Source of the DNA: Halobacteriovorax sp. HLS
GTDB lineage: Bacteria; Bdellovibrionota; Bacteriovoracia; Bacteriovoracales; Bacteriovoracaceae
Length of the DNA stretch: 64,000 nt
Direction: 5' to 3'
Assembly: GCF_004006665.1 (NCBI RefSeq)
Contig: NZ_QOCL01000014.1
Coordinates: 310,001 to 374,000 of the forward strand
Notes under the pieces: model-generated
Databases searched by the model: none
What the model was told of the DNA's origin: nothing
Seen by the model: only the letters and a program-made list of their open reading frames with translations
Shown: in pieces, positions 36,387 to 45,470 of the stretch
Layout: each line of letters begins with the position of its first letter
How positions within the stretch are numbered: position 1 is the first letter of the stretch
Position numbers and translations under genes: made by a program

Positions 36387-37367
36387 TCTCTTAATAATAT
36401 CTTCATCCATGATAAAAGCTTGGGCCCTAAGTTCAGACCAAAGAATATCTTTTCTAATTGATTCAAAAAAACCTACGTGACCACCAGTCTTTGGGATTTC
36501 AAGATATAAATTATCATTATCCCTTGCTTCTTTTATAGGGAAACAGTCTCTACCTAAGAACGGGTCATTCTTTGCATTAACCATTAGAGTTGGTATCGCA
36601 ATATTTTTTAACTTAAGTTTGCAACTTCCTTTTTCATAATAGTCATATGCATCCTTAAAGCCATGTAGGGGAGCGGTAAATCTATTATCAAACTCTTCAA
36701 AGCTTTTGATTTTACCAATATGTTTAACATCAACTTTAGATAGTCCAATCGTGTTGTGTTTAAGGAGAATCTTCTTTCTCATGGTACTTAGAAAGTTCTC
36801 TAGATACATTTTATTCATTGGTCTCGAAAGCTCTTTAACAGAAGAATAGAGGTCACAAGGAGTAGAAAACACAGTAGCTTTCTTTATAAGTGGATCTACT
36901 TGTTGAGCTTTTTCGCTAAGATAATTACTTGTTAGAATTGCTCCAAGACTAAAACCAATTAGGTTAATTTCCTGATAAGACTTTCTTGACTTCGAAAATT
37001 CAATAACCTGATCAAGATCGCTTGTCATCAGCGCATGATAGAATTTCTCTGTCCAATTTAGCTCTCCTGAGCAGCTTCTCATATTCCAGGAGACCACATC
37101 AAATCCTAAATTATTAAAGTGTCTAGTCATTCCTCGAATATACTGAGTATCACTTGAGCCTTCTAAACCATGAGATAGAACAATCAATTTAGAAGAATTA
37201 ATATCACTTATATCAATATCGAGAAAATCATTGTCTGGAGTCTTAAGTCTCTTTCTTGAGAAGTTAATATCCTTAACTTTTCTGAAAAAATAAGGGTAAA
37301 GTGTCTGAATATGACCATTTTTCATTAACTTAGACGGTCTATATGTGGATTCTTTAATTAGTGGCAT
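36384..37367 (-). CDS. YheT/EMB8-family alpha/beta hydrolase
   Basis: 327 aa with the N-terminal RPSKLMKNGHIQTLYPYF that is characteristic of the YheT group. VLSHGLEGSSDTQY is the oxyanion-hole region, and NMRSCSGELN and GFSLGA (nucleophile elbow with Ser) follow. An Asp appears in NAKNDPFLG and the catalytic His in TGGHVGFFE. A serine hydrolase acting on lipid esters or similar substrates; the physiological substrate is unknown. No membrane segment is seen. Confidence 0.9.
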   Translation of the reverse strand: MPLIKESTYRPSKLMKNGHIQTLYPYFFRKVKDINFSRKRLKTPDNDFLDIDISDINSSKLIVLSHGLEGSSDTQYIRGMTRHFNNLGFDVVSWNMRSCSGELNWTEKFYHALMTSDLDQVIEFSKSRKSYQEINLIGFSLGAILTSNYLSEKAQQVDPLIKKATVFSTPCDLYSSVKELSRPMNKMYLENFLSTMRKKILLKHNTIGLSKVDVKHIGKIKSFEEFDNRFTAPLHGFKDAYDYYEKGSCKLKLKNIAIPTLMVNAKNDPFLGRDCFPIKEARDNDNLYLEIPKTGGHVGFFESIRKDILWSELRAQAFIMDEDIIKR

Positions 37368-37625
37368 AGTATCTAACTCTAGTTTAAATTTTCTTATAAT
37401 TCTAGCCTAAATGATTAATTCTACGAAGACGGAAGAATTTCCTGCCTAGAACAGGTGGCATATTCAAGAGTACGTGGTGGATATCTTAAGTTAAGTTAAA
37501 AATTACAACTCTTTGAAATCGCGCAAAACTTGATAAATGTTGAAGATATATTCTCAAAGTGCCGAGAAGTAGGTGAAAGTTAAAGATAAGAATTAGTTAA
37601 CTTTCAGTAAACATTAAGAGATTTT

Positions 37626-38270
37626 ATGAGCTTAGCATTAACTATAGATTCAAATTTAGAAGTATCCTCCAAAGCGAGAAAGCACTCCCGAATTCAGTTT
37701 AAGAATGAAGCGGAGTCTTTTCAAATGGCGAAGGGATTTTTTAAAGAATACTCTCAAAAGGGTATATCAAGTTTTGCATTTTCAACAGTTGGGTATAAGA
37801 ACTCTCAACAAAAGGCCATGTTAGCTGTTGCTTGCTACTTCTCTCAGGTTCAATTTCAAAAAACTAGTTTGATTACCGATAGTTTAGATGGAGTATTTAA
37901 GCCTCTTATCGCCGGAGCAATGGAAGTCGAAATTCTTACTCGTGATGGAGTTGTTGTTACTGGTTATCAATTTGAAGGCATGTATATTTTTGATATGGAA
38001 AGTATCATGGACCTAGCATCAGATGAGAAGATTTCTTTGGAGTCAATTTTAGCAACGATTAAAGAGTATTCCGATGTAATATTTTTTGACTTACCTGAAT
38101 TAGAAACAATAAAAGAAAATTTAAATATATATCGCCCTATAGTATCGGCCATCGAAAGTTTGAGCGTTATTTACTTTGAAGATAATGAAAATAAAATTGT
38201 TGAAGAGGTTTATAATCACTTTGATCGTAATGGCATAGACTTAAGAGGGAGTTTGATTCAAACTCCTTAG
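37626..38270 (+). CDS. BY-kinase/MinD-like protein lacking the Walker A motif
   Basis: 214 aa, not firmly recognised. The pattern follows the CpsD/CapB tyrosine-kinase fold: an N-terminal ESFQMAKGFF helix, a first strand SSFAFSTVG, a long helix, a strand TSLITDSLDG and a later DVIFFDLPE strand equal to Walker B/A'. The P-loop site reads VGYKNSQQKAM with no GKS/T. There is also no Tyr-rich tail. It is therefore probably a non-ATP-binding relative used as a scaffold or regulator. It is encoded head-on against a WecA-type gene (4-base overlap) at the edge of a polysaccharide locus, where BY-kinases normally occur. Confidence 0.5.
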   Translation: MSLALTIDSNLEVSSKARKHSRIQFKNEAESFQMAKGFFKEYSQKGISSFAFSTVGYKNSQQKAMLAVACYFSQVQFQKTSLITDSLDGVFKPLIAGAMEVEILTRDGVVVTGYQFEGMYIFDMESIMDLASDEKISLESILATIKEYSDVIFFDLPELETIKENLNIYRPIVSAIESLSVIYFEDNENKIVEEVYNHFDRNGIDLRGSLIQTP

Positions 38271-39439
38271 TCTTTCTTTTGTTCTGAGTCGATTATAATT
38301 TCAAAGTCTTCAACAATCTTACTGCTGATTAATTTTATATTTTTTGACTTTAAGTTTTTTCCAACTTCAATACTTTCTTGCATCTCAAGATCATGATCTT
38401 TTTTCCAATACTTATAGCAAACTAAAATATAAAGCCCCATTGAAGAGAATCCATGAATAAAGTAGGTTAAAACTACGTTGTCTTGAAGAATGAAAAGACA
38501 GACAAGAGTAGGTACTAAGAAAATTAGAGCTGTTGCTGATGCAGCTTTGCTCGCAGAGTATTTTCTTTCTCTAGTGAGAATATGATGGATATGGAGTCTA
38601 TCTGACTTAAAAGGAGACTTCTTAAAATAAAGCCTTCTTAGGAAGCTAACCGCTAGTTCAATCATAGGAATTGAAAGAGGTAGAAGAGAGAGGAAGATTG
38701 CCTGTGACGGTCCAATTTCTTTAAATGTGTTGATATAAATCAAAGATGATAGGAAAATATAAGTGAGTCCCAGAAGATTGGCTCCAATTTCTCCCAGATG
38801 TATTTTTGCAGGTTCTTTGTTAAAGAAGTAAAAAGAGCAGATCCCAATATATAGTAGAGGCGTAATCAGGATAATGTTTTTAATATTATAAAGAAAGCCA
38901 ATACTGTAAAAAGTTAGAAAGACAACAGAAGAGACCTTAACTGTCATCGTATCTAACCCGTCTAAAAGATTACTCCCATTAAGAGTTCCAAATCCCCAAA
39001 ACACTGCAATAGGTATAAAGAAGATGATGAATTCGCGCTGAAGAATAATGACTAGAAAAAGAGAAAAGGTCATAACAGCAAAGAGCTGACTTAATAATTT
39101 TATTCTTGGGGATATCTCAAACTTATCATCAAGATAACCATGAATTGTAACTAGAAAAATCGAAAGGATAAACCCAAGGCTTGAGAATTTTTCTAAAGTG
39201 ATCATGAGGGAGTTCGAATAGAAATAGTAAACTACAAAGAGCGTTGAAAATGAAAGGGCCAGTCCACCCAAGACAACAGCATTTGTTTTAGATTTTCTTG
39301 CTGGAATGTAGAAAAGTTCTCGGAGGATAGTGTTCTTAATACTTCTAGACCTAGCTACAGTAAAGAGAAGTCCTAGGTTTATTAGGACTGTTCCAATGAG
39401 AAGAATCTTATGGTTCATTAAGAAATCTAGTAAAATCAT
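38267..39439 (-). CDS. WecA/TagO/Rfe-type undecaprenyl-phosphate sugar-1-phosphate transferase
   Basis: 390 aa with about 11 membrane segments. Family motifs are GGLALS, the metal-binding YLDDKFEIS, NGSNLLDGLDT and LHIHHIL, the HIHH-type cytosolic loop. Such enzymes attach the first sugar phosphate (often GlcNAc-1-P) to undecaprenyl phosphate and so start O-antigen, enterobacterial common antigen or wall-polymer synthesis. It is divergent from the glycosyltransferase cluster beginning at 39624 and is its likely initiator. A hydrophilic C-terminal tail of about 45 residues is longer than usual. I could not assign the sugar. Confidence 0.88.
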   Translation of the reverse strand: MILLDFLMNHKILLIGTVLINLGLLFTVARSRSIKNTILRELFYIPARKSKTNAVVLGGLALSFSTLFVVYYFYSNSLMITLEKFSSLGFILSIFLVTIHGYLDDKFEISPRIKLLSQLFAVMTFSLFLVIILQREFIIFFIPIAVFWGFGTLNGSNLLDGLDTMTVKVSSVVFLTFYSIGFLYNIKNIILITPLLYIGICSFYFFNKEPAKIHLGEIGANLLGLTYIFLSSLIYINTFKEIGPSQAIFLSLLPLSIPMIELAVSFLRRLYFKKSPFKSDRLHIHHILTRERKYSASKAASATALIFLVPTLVCLFILQDNVVLTYFIHGFSSMGLYILVCYKYWKKDHDLEMQESIEVGKNLKSKNIKLISSKIVEDFEIIIDSEQKKD

Positions 39440-39623
39440 AAACTATTATATTCCAAATCTAATTTTATAGGTTAAGAAAGTGTTTTTTTGTTGTTAACTT
39501 TTTAATTATTACAGTTGTTTATAGCATTATCGGCTAGAAAGTTAAATATCTAAAATAAATGAATTTTTTTCCTTTTAAAACGTAGAACCCTAATGATGTC
39601 TATAATCATATCAAGGAGTTAAC

Positions 39624-40511
39624 TTGATAACATTGATTGTTCCTACATTTAATCGGGCATATGCCCTTAAGCAGGTCTTAGACACTTTTTATACACAGGA
39701 AGATGTCTCTGAGGTGATTTTTATTGATGACTGCTCGGAAGATGACACTAAAGAAGTTGTTGATCAATTTTCTAAAAAGTACCCAGAGATTCAAACGAAG
39801 TACTTTAGAAATAATGAAAACTTTGGAGCGTCTTACGGAAGGAAGCTAGGTTATCAGCAAGCGTCGAATGAGTATGTGATGTACTGTGATGATGATGAGT
39901 TTCTTGGCGAATTATATGCAAAAACTTGTTTGGAAAAATTATTATCAAGTGGTGCAGACGTTGTATCCGGACGACATTTTTACCGCGAAGTTGGAGAGAG
40001 CTTTGAGTCTTCACTCTCAAGATTTGGAGATGGTTTAAATAATGATGTTGTGTTCGATAAATTTAGATTTCAAATAAAGACTGACTCAATACATAGAACC
40101 GATATTGAAGTTCCTTTTACTCATGCAATTTTTTTAACGAAGAAATCTTTGCTTGAAAAATATTCTTTTGATGTTTTTTACTCTAAAGGGAATGGTTTTC
40201 GCGAGGAAAGTGATTTCCAGTTAAACCTCTTTTGTAACGGGGGGAGAATTCTTGTCACTAATGATGTTCATTGCATACATATGAATTTAAGTGAGGTTAA
40301 GTCAGGCGGACAAAGGGTAAGTCGTTTAGAGAGATTTTACTGGACTCTTTACTATACAAACTATTTTATGAATAAGTATTTCTATAAGGTTAGAGATAAG
40401 CTTAATATAAGATACCCTCTATGGGTAGGTAAGGGGATTTACTTTATCCTTACCTTTGACCAGTTCTTTATTAGACCATTTCGTGTTCTTCTTTCGAGGG
40501 GGTTCAAATGA
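39624..40511 (+). CDS. family-2 glycosyltransferase
   Basis: 295 aa GT-A enzyme: ITLIVPTFNRAYALKQVLD, FIDDCSEDDT, NFGASYGRK and the metal-binding YCDDDEFLGE. The start is TTG at 39624 with AAGGAG five bases upstream, which decides the start. It adds a sugar from a nucleotide donor to the growing lipid-linked glycan on the cytosolic side. It is the first gene of an eight-gene run to 47367 and overlaps the next gene by four bases. Confidence 0.92.
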   Translation: MITLIVPTFNRAYALKQVLDTFYTQEDVSEVIFIDDCSEDDTKEVVDQFSKKYPEIQTKYFRNNENFGASYGRKLGYQQASNEYVMYCDDDEFLGELYAKTCLEKLLSSGADVVSGRHFYREVGESFESSLSRFGDGLNNDVVFDKFRFQIKTDSIHRTDIEVPFTHAIFLTKKSLLEKYSFDVFYSKGNGFREESDFQLNLFCNGGRILVTNDVHCIHMNLSEVKSGGQRVSRLERFYWTLYYTNYFMNKYFYKVRDKLNIRYPLWVGKGIYFILTFDQFFIRPFRVLLSRGFK

Positions 40512-41302
40512 GATGGCAGATAGGAAAAAATGTAATTCAATCTATATTCTATAAGAATCAAAATTTGATAAATCCATGGGGCGTCGAGACGTCAGATACA
40601 TCATCATTTTATAGCCTTGAAGACGGTATTGGATACAGATACAAAGTAGAAGATGAAAAACAAATAGTCAAAGAAAGTTCGCATGAGTATGGCGCCAAAA
40701 TTCTTATGAAGGATGGTGCCTTTAATATTAAATTAATAGAAAACTTAGACGACGCAAAAGTTAGTCGAAAATTAGAGCTAGAAGTTTTGGAAGATATCCC
40801 ACTTATGGACTTTGTTTTAAGGTTTCGATTTAAAGACAAATTCTTTCCTACTGCGAAAATAGCAGCAAGAGAGTTCTCTTGTGACAATTCAAACCTTTAT
40901 CATATGTATCCAACGGATCGAGTAGAGCTTTTCGGTGAAAAATATCAAATAAATTTGCAGGTAAAGAAGTTTCAGGCCCCAAGTGGTTTTGAACAAAATA
41001 TGTACGTAAGATCTCGTCATGGAGAGTGGATTGTTCATGCTCGAATGATTCCTAACAGATCGGACAAAGAAGTAATTAAACTATGTAGTAAGTGGTTTAT
41101 GACTAGACCTCTTCCGCAATGGTTAACAAACTTTTTATTATATTTTAAACCTATTAAGAATTGCCTATGGTACCGAGGAGAAAAGAACCCCTTTAAAAGT
41201 AGAATAATTAATATTTTCAATCCAAATGCATTCCCTATGATTGAGCTTAAGAAAGGTGAAGTCCTAAAGTGGGAAGTCGAGTGTGAAATAAGTGAAAGAT
41301 AA
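40508..41302 (+). CDS. hypothetical protein of the polysaccharide locus
   Basis: 264 aa, not recognised. No signal peptide or membrane helix; the predicted content is mainly beta (KLELEVLEDIPLMDFVLRFRF and similar alternations). The Cys residues are scattered and form no motif. It overlaps both neighbours (four bases with the GT2 gene, eleven with the flippase), so it is certainly translated with them. A sugar-modifying or glycan-binding role is only suggested by position. Confidence 0.6.
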   Translation: MRWQIGKNVIQSIFYKNQNLINPWGVETSDTSSFYSLEDGIGYRYKVEDEKQIVKESSHEYGAKILMKDGAFNIKLIENLDDAKVSRKLELEVLEDIPLMDFVLRFRFKDKFFPTAKIAAREFSCDNSNLYHMYPTDRVELFGEKYQINLQVKKFQAPSGFEQNMYVRSRHGEWIVHARMIPNRSDKEVIKLCSKWFMTRPLPQWLTNFLLYFKPIKNCLWYRGEKNPFKSRIINIFNPNAFPMIELKKGEVLKWEVECEISER

Positions 41303-42605
41303 ATTAGTCAATAATATATTATATTCTTTTCTAGAGAAGCTTTTTCAAATTCTCTCTGGATTTGTGTCTTCATTTTTCATTATTAGAATGCTTGAACGTG
41401 AGAGTTATGGTGTTATTGGAATAGTCGCAGGCTTTTACGCTCTAGTAAATATTTTCAATTTCTCTTATGAGGCAATAATTGTTAGAGATCATAAGAAGTT
41501 TGATGATGATGAGTTAGGACATTTTCTTGCGTTTAGTCTTTATAAAATGATTGTCTTATTCTTTTTGAGTCTAGTGCTAGCGATCGGGCTTAGCTTTCAA
41601 CATTCGAACTTTGAATTCTATTATGCGGTAGGCTCAATTTTTGCAGTCTTTAGCTTAGACTTTCTCTCTGCTCCAATTGTATTGCTAGCAACTTCGAGAT
41701 TTAGACATGATTTAGTTAGTAAGGTTTCATTTCTTAGGTATGTATTGAATGTTGTATTACTAGGAGGACTTTTTTATTATCCTAATCTTAAATATCTTTT
41801 TATTAAAGATATTTTTGTTTTATTTGTCGTATCTGTTGCATGGATCATAGTTCTTAAAAAAAGTTTAAAGGTGAAAACAGCTCTGGTAAGACAGTTTATA
41901 AAGTTTGATACAATTAAATTCTATAAGAATATTAGCGATTATTCTTTATGGACACATTTGATTGCGTGCGTGACATATTTCATTTATCGCGCAGATACAA
42001 TTTTTCTCTCCTTTATTTCTCCACTTAGAACTATAGGTAATTATAATGTGGCATTATCGTGTGGGAATTTTGCCAATATTGCACCTGCTATTTTAGGGTT
42101 TCAAAATTCTGTGGCCATCTCAAATGTTGAAGATCATTTGGAGATCGAAAGAGTGAGTTCTTCTTTTACTAGGATATCAATAATTGCTTCTGCTCTTATG
42201 CTGGCAGGACTTTTTTTTACTGGAGAATTTCTGTTAGAAATAGTCACGGGGCAAAATGATGTTTCTGAAATATTTTTCTACACGAAATGTATTGTAATAG
42301 GACTACTCCTCGTGAAATCACTTGCTTCTCCAATGGTTTCAGTTATTCAGATGAAGGGGAATGTAAAAGAATTGTTTCTTAAAGTTAATATACCTGTTTT
42401 TTTTATAACAGTGATAACTTACTCTCTAAGTTCTATATTCTATGGTGCTAGAGGAGTTGCCATTGCAAATATAATAAATTCATTAGTGTGGATAGTTCTG
42501 TTGTATTTTGAATTTAATAAAATGGGCTTCAAGTTAGTTCTAACTTCTGGTTATGGAGATGATTTGAAAAAGTTATGTGATGTTATAAGGAGAAAGTTTT
42601 GTTAA
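41292..42605 (+). CDS. Wzx-like polysaccharide flippase
   Basis: 437 aa with about 12 hydrophobic segments and the early FFIIRMLERESYGVIGIVAG pattern of the polysaccharide-biosynthesis (MOP superfamily) exporters. It should turn the lipid-linked repeat across the inner membrane. The start is GTG at 41292, inside the previous gene. No wzy polymerase is evident in the window, so either the unit is not polymerised or the polymerase lies elsewhere. Confidence 0.85.
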   Translation: MKDKLVNNILYSFLEKLFQILSGFVSSFFIIRMLERESYGVIGIVAGFYALVNIFNFSYEAIIVRDHKKFDDDELGHFLAFSLYKMIVLFFLSLVLAIGLSFQHSNFEFYYAVGSIFAVFSLDFLSAPIVLLATSRFRHDLVSKVSFLRYVLNVVLLGGLFYYPNLKYLFIKDIFVLFVVSVAWIIVLKKSLKVKTALVRQFIKFDTIKFYKNISDYSLWTHLIACVTYFIYRADTIFLSFISPLRTIGNYNVALSCGNFANIAPAILGFQNSVAISNVEDHLEIERVSSSFTRISIIASALMLAGLFFTGEFLLEIVTGQNDVSEIFFYTKCIVIGLLLVKSLASPMVSVIQMKGNVKELFLKVNIPVFFITVITYSLSSIFYGARGVAIANIINSLVWIVLLYFEFNKMGFKLVLTSGYGDDLKKLCDVIRRKFC

Positions 42606-43171
42606 TAGTAGAAAAGATTTTTGATAGACTTTGTTTCTATTTGTACTTTCGTAATCAATATAAAAAGAAGTTCCTTAAGTATGGTGACAATATAAGATGG
42701 GGAAGGGATGGGCGTTTTCTAACCATTCCGCGTAGTATTCGTATCTCATGTCCTGAGAAAATTTCTCTTGGTAATAATGTAAGAATCGATGAAGGTGTTT
42801 ATCTACAGTGTCATCCTAAAGGTGGTGGGATAGAGATTAAAGATGATTGTCGCATCAACTCTCATACACATATTCAAGCATTTTCAAAAATATCTCTTGG
42901 AGAAAAAGTTTTAGTTGCGCCATTTTGCTTGATGAATAATGGGAAACATGGAATAGGCGACAATAGTGCTATCATGGATCAGGATTATGTAGATTGTGGA
43001 GAGATTAGTATTGCGGCTGGTGCTTGGTTAGGGCATGGAAGTAAAGTTCTTGGAGGCGTTTCCATCTCTAGCAATTCAACTATAGCCTGTAGTGCTGTTG
43101 TAACAAAGTCTTTTTATAGCAGTGGAGCAGTTATAGTCGGTATTCCAGCGAGAGAAGTCCGTGAAAAATAG
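42599..43171 (+). CDS. hexapeptide-repeat (left-handed beta-helix) acyltransferase
   Basis: 190 aa. Isoleucine-patch repeats run from about residue 50 to 175 (ISLGNNVRIDEGVYLQ, WLGHGSKVLGGVSISSNS) and end in the typical VVTKSF...VIVGIPAREVR. Members O-acetylate sugars of O-antigens or act as Maa/LpxA-like transferases. The start is TTG at 42599 with AAGGAG upstream; a seven-base overlap with the flippase supports coupling. Confidence 0.9.
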   Translation: MLIVEKIFDRLCFYLYFRNQYKKKFLKYGDNIRWGRDGRFLTIPRSIRISCPEKISLGNNVRIDEGVYLQCHPKGGGIEIKDDCRINSHTHIQAFSKISLGEKVLVAPFCLMNNGKHGIGDNSAIMDQDYVDCGEISIAAGAWLGHGSKVLGGVSISSNSTIACSAVVTKSFYSSGAVIVGIPAREVREK

Positions 43172-44597
43172 ACTAACTTCTTTAAGTGACTTTTTAAATA
43201 ATAGAATAACTACGCTTTGTGATAGTAAGGAGTTTTCTAAATATAGAAGCTTTTATGGAGAATGTTTTGCAATTGCTTCTTTAGACTTGAAAGATATGTT
43301 GTCCGAAGAATGTAAGAATTATTTGATTGAACTTTATAGGCAACAGGATAAAGAAGATAGTGAGTTTCATTTTGAGTTCAACAACTATGCAATGACAACG
43401 TCTCGCTTACGTGAAGAGTTTAAATCAGACTTTTTTCCTCTTAAATTTAAGGGAACACCATGTACAAATTGGACATTGTTAAGAAATAGAGTTCTTCTTG
43501 ATAATTCTGACTCTGGTTTAAGTGAAATACTTAATAAGATAGAAAAATATCAGCTAGCAAGTGGACTTATATTAGATGATATTGGTGTTAAATCCTTTCA
43601 GTATCATTGCTTCTCTATGGCGATGATTGCAGAGAGTTATGAGCTAACTAAAAATGAAGAGCTTCTAAGATCTTTTCGACTTGGTGTTAACTTTATAAGA
43701 AATTTTATTTCCCCAACGGGGGAGACATTATTTGTCGGTCGTGGTCAGAATCAATCGTTTGGATATTCAACATTGTTGTACATACTCGTCTTAGCACAAG
43801 ATCTTTGTAACATGAGCCTTGTGCAAGAGATTGAACTTGTGCTATCTCTTCTAGAAAAACAAGTATCACTCTATAATGATTTACCTCTCATGTTAAATCA
43901 GCCTCTAGTCAAACCATACCTTGTTGATATGAATGATCCTAAATTCTATGGGTGGTATCCTTATAATAATTATATAGACTATTTCTGTTTTAGTTCTTAT
44001 TTTATTACTAAAGCTAGTTTGTGTTATCAGGAGCATTCTGGAACTGAAGAAAATCAATCACAGCAGTACTCCGACGATTCCTTTAAAGTATTAAAGAAGA
44101 AGTACTTCAGTGTTATGTCATGTGTAGGCGGTTATTGGACAAACGATTTGCCAATTCCTTTTATCCAATATGAGAATGAAAATATAACTCCGCTATACGG
44201 TGGTGAGCAGTTTCAACATAGTTGTTACAACTTAAATGATGTTCCTCTTCCTATTAATAATTTATTTGATATTTCAATAAGAAAGCGCGCCCGTTCTAAA
44301 TTTGTTGATAATTTTTTAATTGTGAAGTCTCCTCTTGGTAGTTTGCGACGAGAGTATATTTTCAATGAATCCAGTATCGTGATAAATTCAGATCATTTCT
44401 TGCCATTTTTGTTTTCAACGCCGTATTTTTTCTTTAGAGGTGCTGAAGTGGTTAGCTCTAGGGTAATTCGATATAAGAATGTGGAATTTCATTTTTCTAA
44501 AGATATTACTTCACAAGGAAAAGCGATAACTGTTTCTGGTGAATTAAGTAGGTTTATGGTTCGTGGTAATCATCGTTTGGAGATAAAATTTTTATGA
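43161..44597 (+). CDS. hypothetical protein, possible alpha-toroid carbohydrate-active enzyme
   Basis: 478 aa from a GTG at 43161 that overlaps the acyltransferase gene. Residues about 130-300 are helix pairs resembling an (alpha/alpha) toroid (LASGLILDDIGVKSFQYH, VGRGQNQSFGYSTLLYIL), and the C-terminal third is beta-rich (GSLRREYIFNESSIVI). That two-part layout is seen in heparinase II/III-like lyases and related enzymes; no catalytic motif was identified with confidence. No signal peptide is visible, which would be odd for a periplasmic lyase. It could cut or edit the glycan made by this locus. Confidence 0.5.
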   Translation: MKNRLTSLSDFLNNRITTLCDSKEFSKYRSFYGECFAIASLDLKDMLSEECKNYLIELYRQQDKEDSEFHFEFNNYAMTTSRLREEFKSDFFPLKFKGTPCTNWTLLRNRVLLDNSDSGLSEILNKIEKYQLASGLILDDIGVKSFQYHCFSMAMIAESYELTKNEELLRSFRLGVNFIRNFISPTGETLFVGRGQNQSFGYSTLLYILVLAQDLCNMSLVQEIELVLSLLEKQVSLYNDLPLMLNQPLVKPYLVDMNDPKFYGWYPYNNYIDYFCFSSYFITKASLCYQEHSGTEENQSQQYSDDSFKVLKKKYFSVMSCVGGYWTNDLPIPFIQYENENITPLYGGEQFQHSCYNLNDVPLPINNLFDISIRKRARSKFVDNFLIVKSPLGSLRREYIFNESSIVINSDHFLPFLFSTPYFFFRGAEVVSSRVIRYKNVEFHFSKDITSQGKAITVSGELSRFMVRGNHRLEIKFL

Positions 44598-45358
44598 AAG
44601 TGACTGTAGTTATTCCGACATATAAGAGATATGATTATTTAGAAAGACTTCTACTTTCAATAGAAAGACAGACGTACAAGGGATTTGAAGTTATTGTTGT
44701 TGATGACTGTTCTCCTGCTCAAGATGAATATCAAAAAGTAATAGAAAAATTTTCTAATTCATTTGAGAAAATAACTTATCTATCTAATGAGAAAAATAGT
44801 GGCGCACCTCATTCTAGAAACCGAGGAATTCGATTAGCTAGGGGGGAATTTATAGCTCTTGTTGATGACGATGATGAGTGGTTTGAAACAAAATTAGAAA
44901 AACAATTAGAGGTTTTTGAAAAAGGTGATCAGTCTCTTGGACTGGTGTATACGTGGGCGGATGTTGTTGACGAAAATAAAGTTAAAATTGGAGAAAATAG
45001 AGAGAGTGTTGCAGGCGATGGAAGGAGATCGATTGTTGATCGTTGCTTTGTCTGTAGTCCATCTGTGATGCTTAGAAAGTCTTCATTAATTGAGGCCGGT
45101 CTCTTTGATGAGGAGTTTCCTAGTTGCCAGGACTGGGATATGTGGACACGGATTCTTTTTAATGGAAATACTTGTGACGTAGTGAAAGAGCCCCTTGTTT
45201 ATTATTATAAGCATGGTGGAGAGACTATAGGTAAATCTCCTAGGGCGTTGGTTGGTTTTAAAAAATACTATGCAAAGCACTTCATTAAGCTAATTAGGTA
45301 CTTAAAGTTGAGACATTTGGTTCGCTTTGCGAGGTATTTAATAATGGTAAAGTCTTGA
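44594..45358 (+). CDS. family-2 glycosyltransferase
   Basis: 254 aa GT-A enzyme with VTVVIPTYKRYDYLERLLLS, VVDDCSPAQDE, HSRNRGIRLARGEFIALVDD and the DDDDEW metal site. It lies in the polysaccharide run, overlapping the previous gene by four bases, and adds a sugar whose identity is unknown. A gap of 112 bases separates it from the next transferase; no terminator is visible there. Confidence 0.93.
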   Translation: MKVTVVIPTYKRYDYLERLLLSIERQTYKGFEVIVVDDCSPAQDEYQKVIEKFSNSFEKITYLSNEKNSGAPHSRNRGIRLARGEFIALVDDDDEWFETKLEKQLEVFEKGDQSLGLVYTWADVVDENKVKIGENRESVAGDGRRSIVDRCFVCSPSVMLRKSSLIEAGLFDEEFPSCQDWDMWTRILFNGNTCDVVKEPLVYYYKHGGETIGKSPRALVGFKKYYAKHFIKLIRYLKLRHLVRFARYLIMVKS

Positions 45359-45470
45359 AATATTTAGTTAATATTGAGCTGTGGGCGATAAGTACCATTT
45401 ATATTTTTTAAGTTAATTTTCTTCATTTAAAAGGTTTTTACTCCGATAAGTTTAATACTAGGAGAGCCTT

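Noticed and set aside
37368-37625. riboswitch or small RNA before the BY-kinase-like gene
   Set aside because: Only short weak stems were found and no conserved aptamer blocks.
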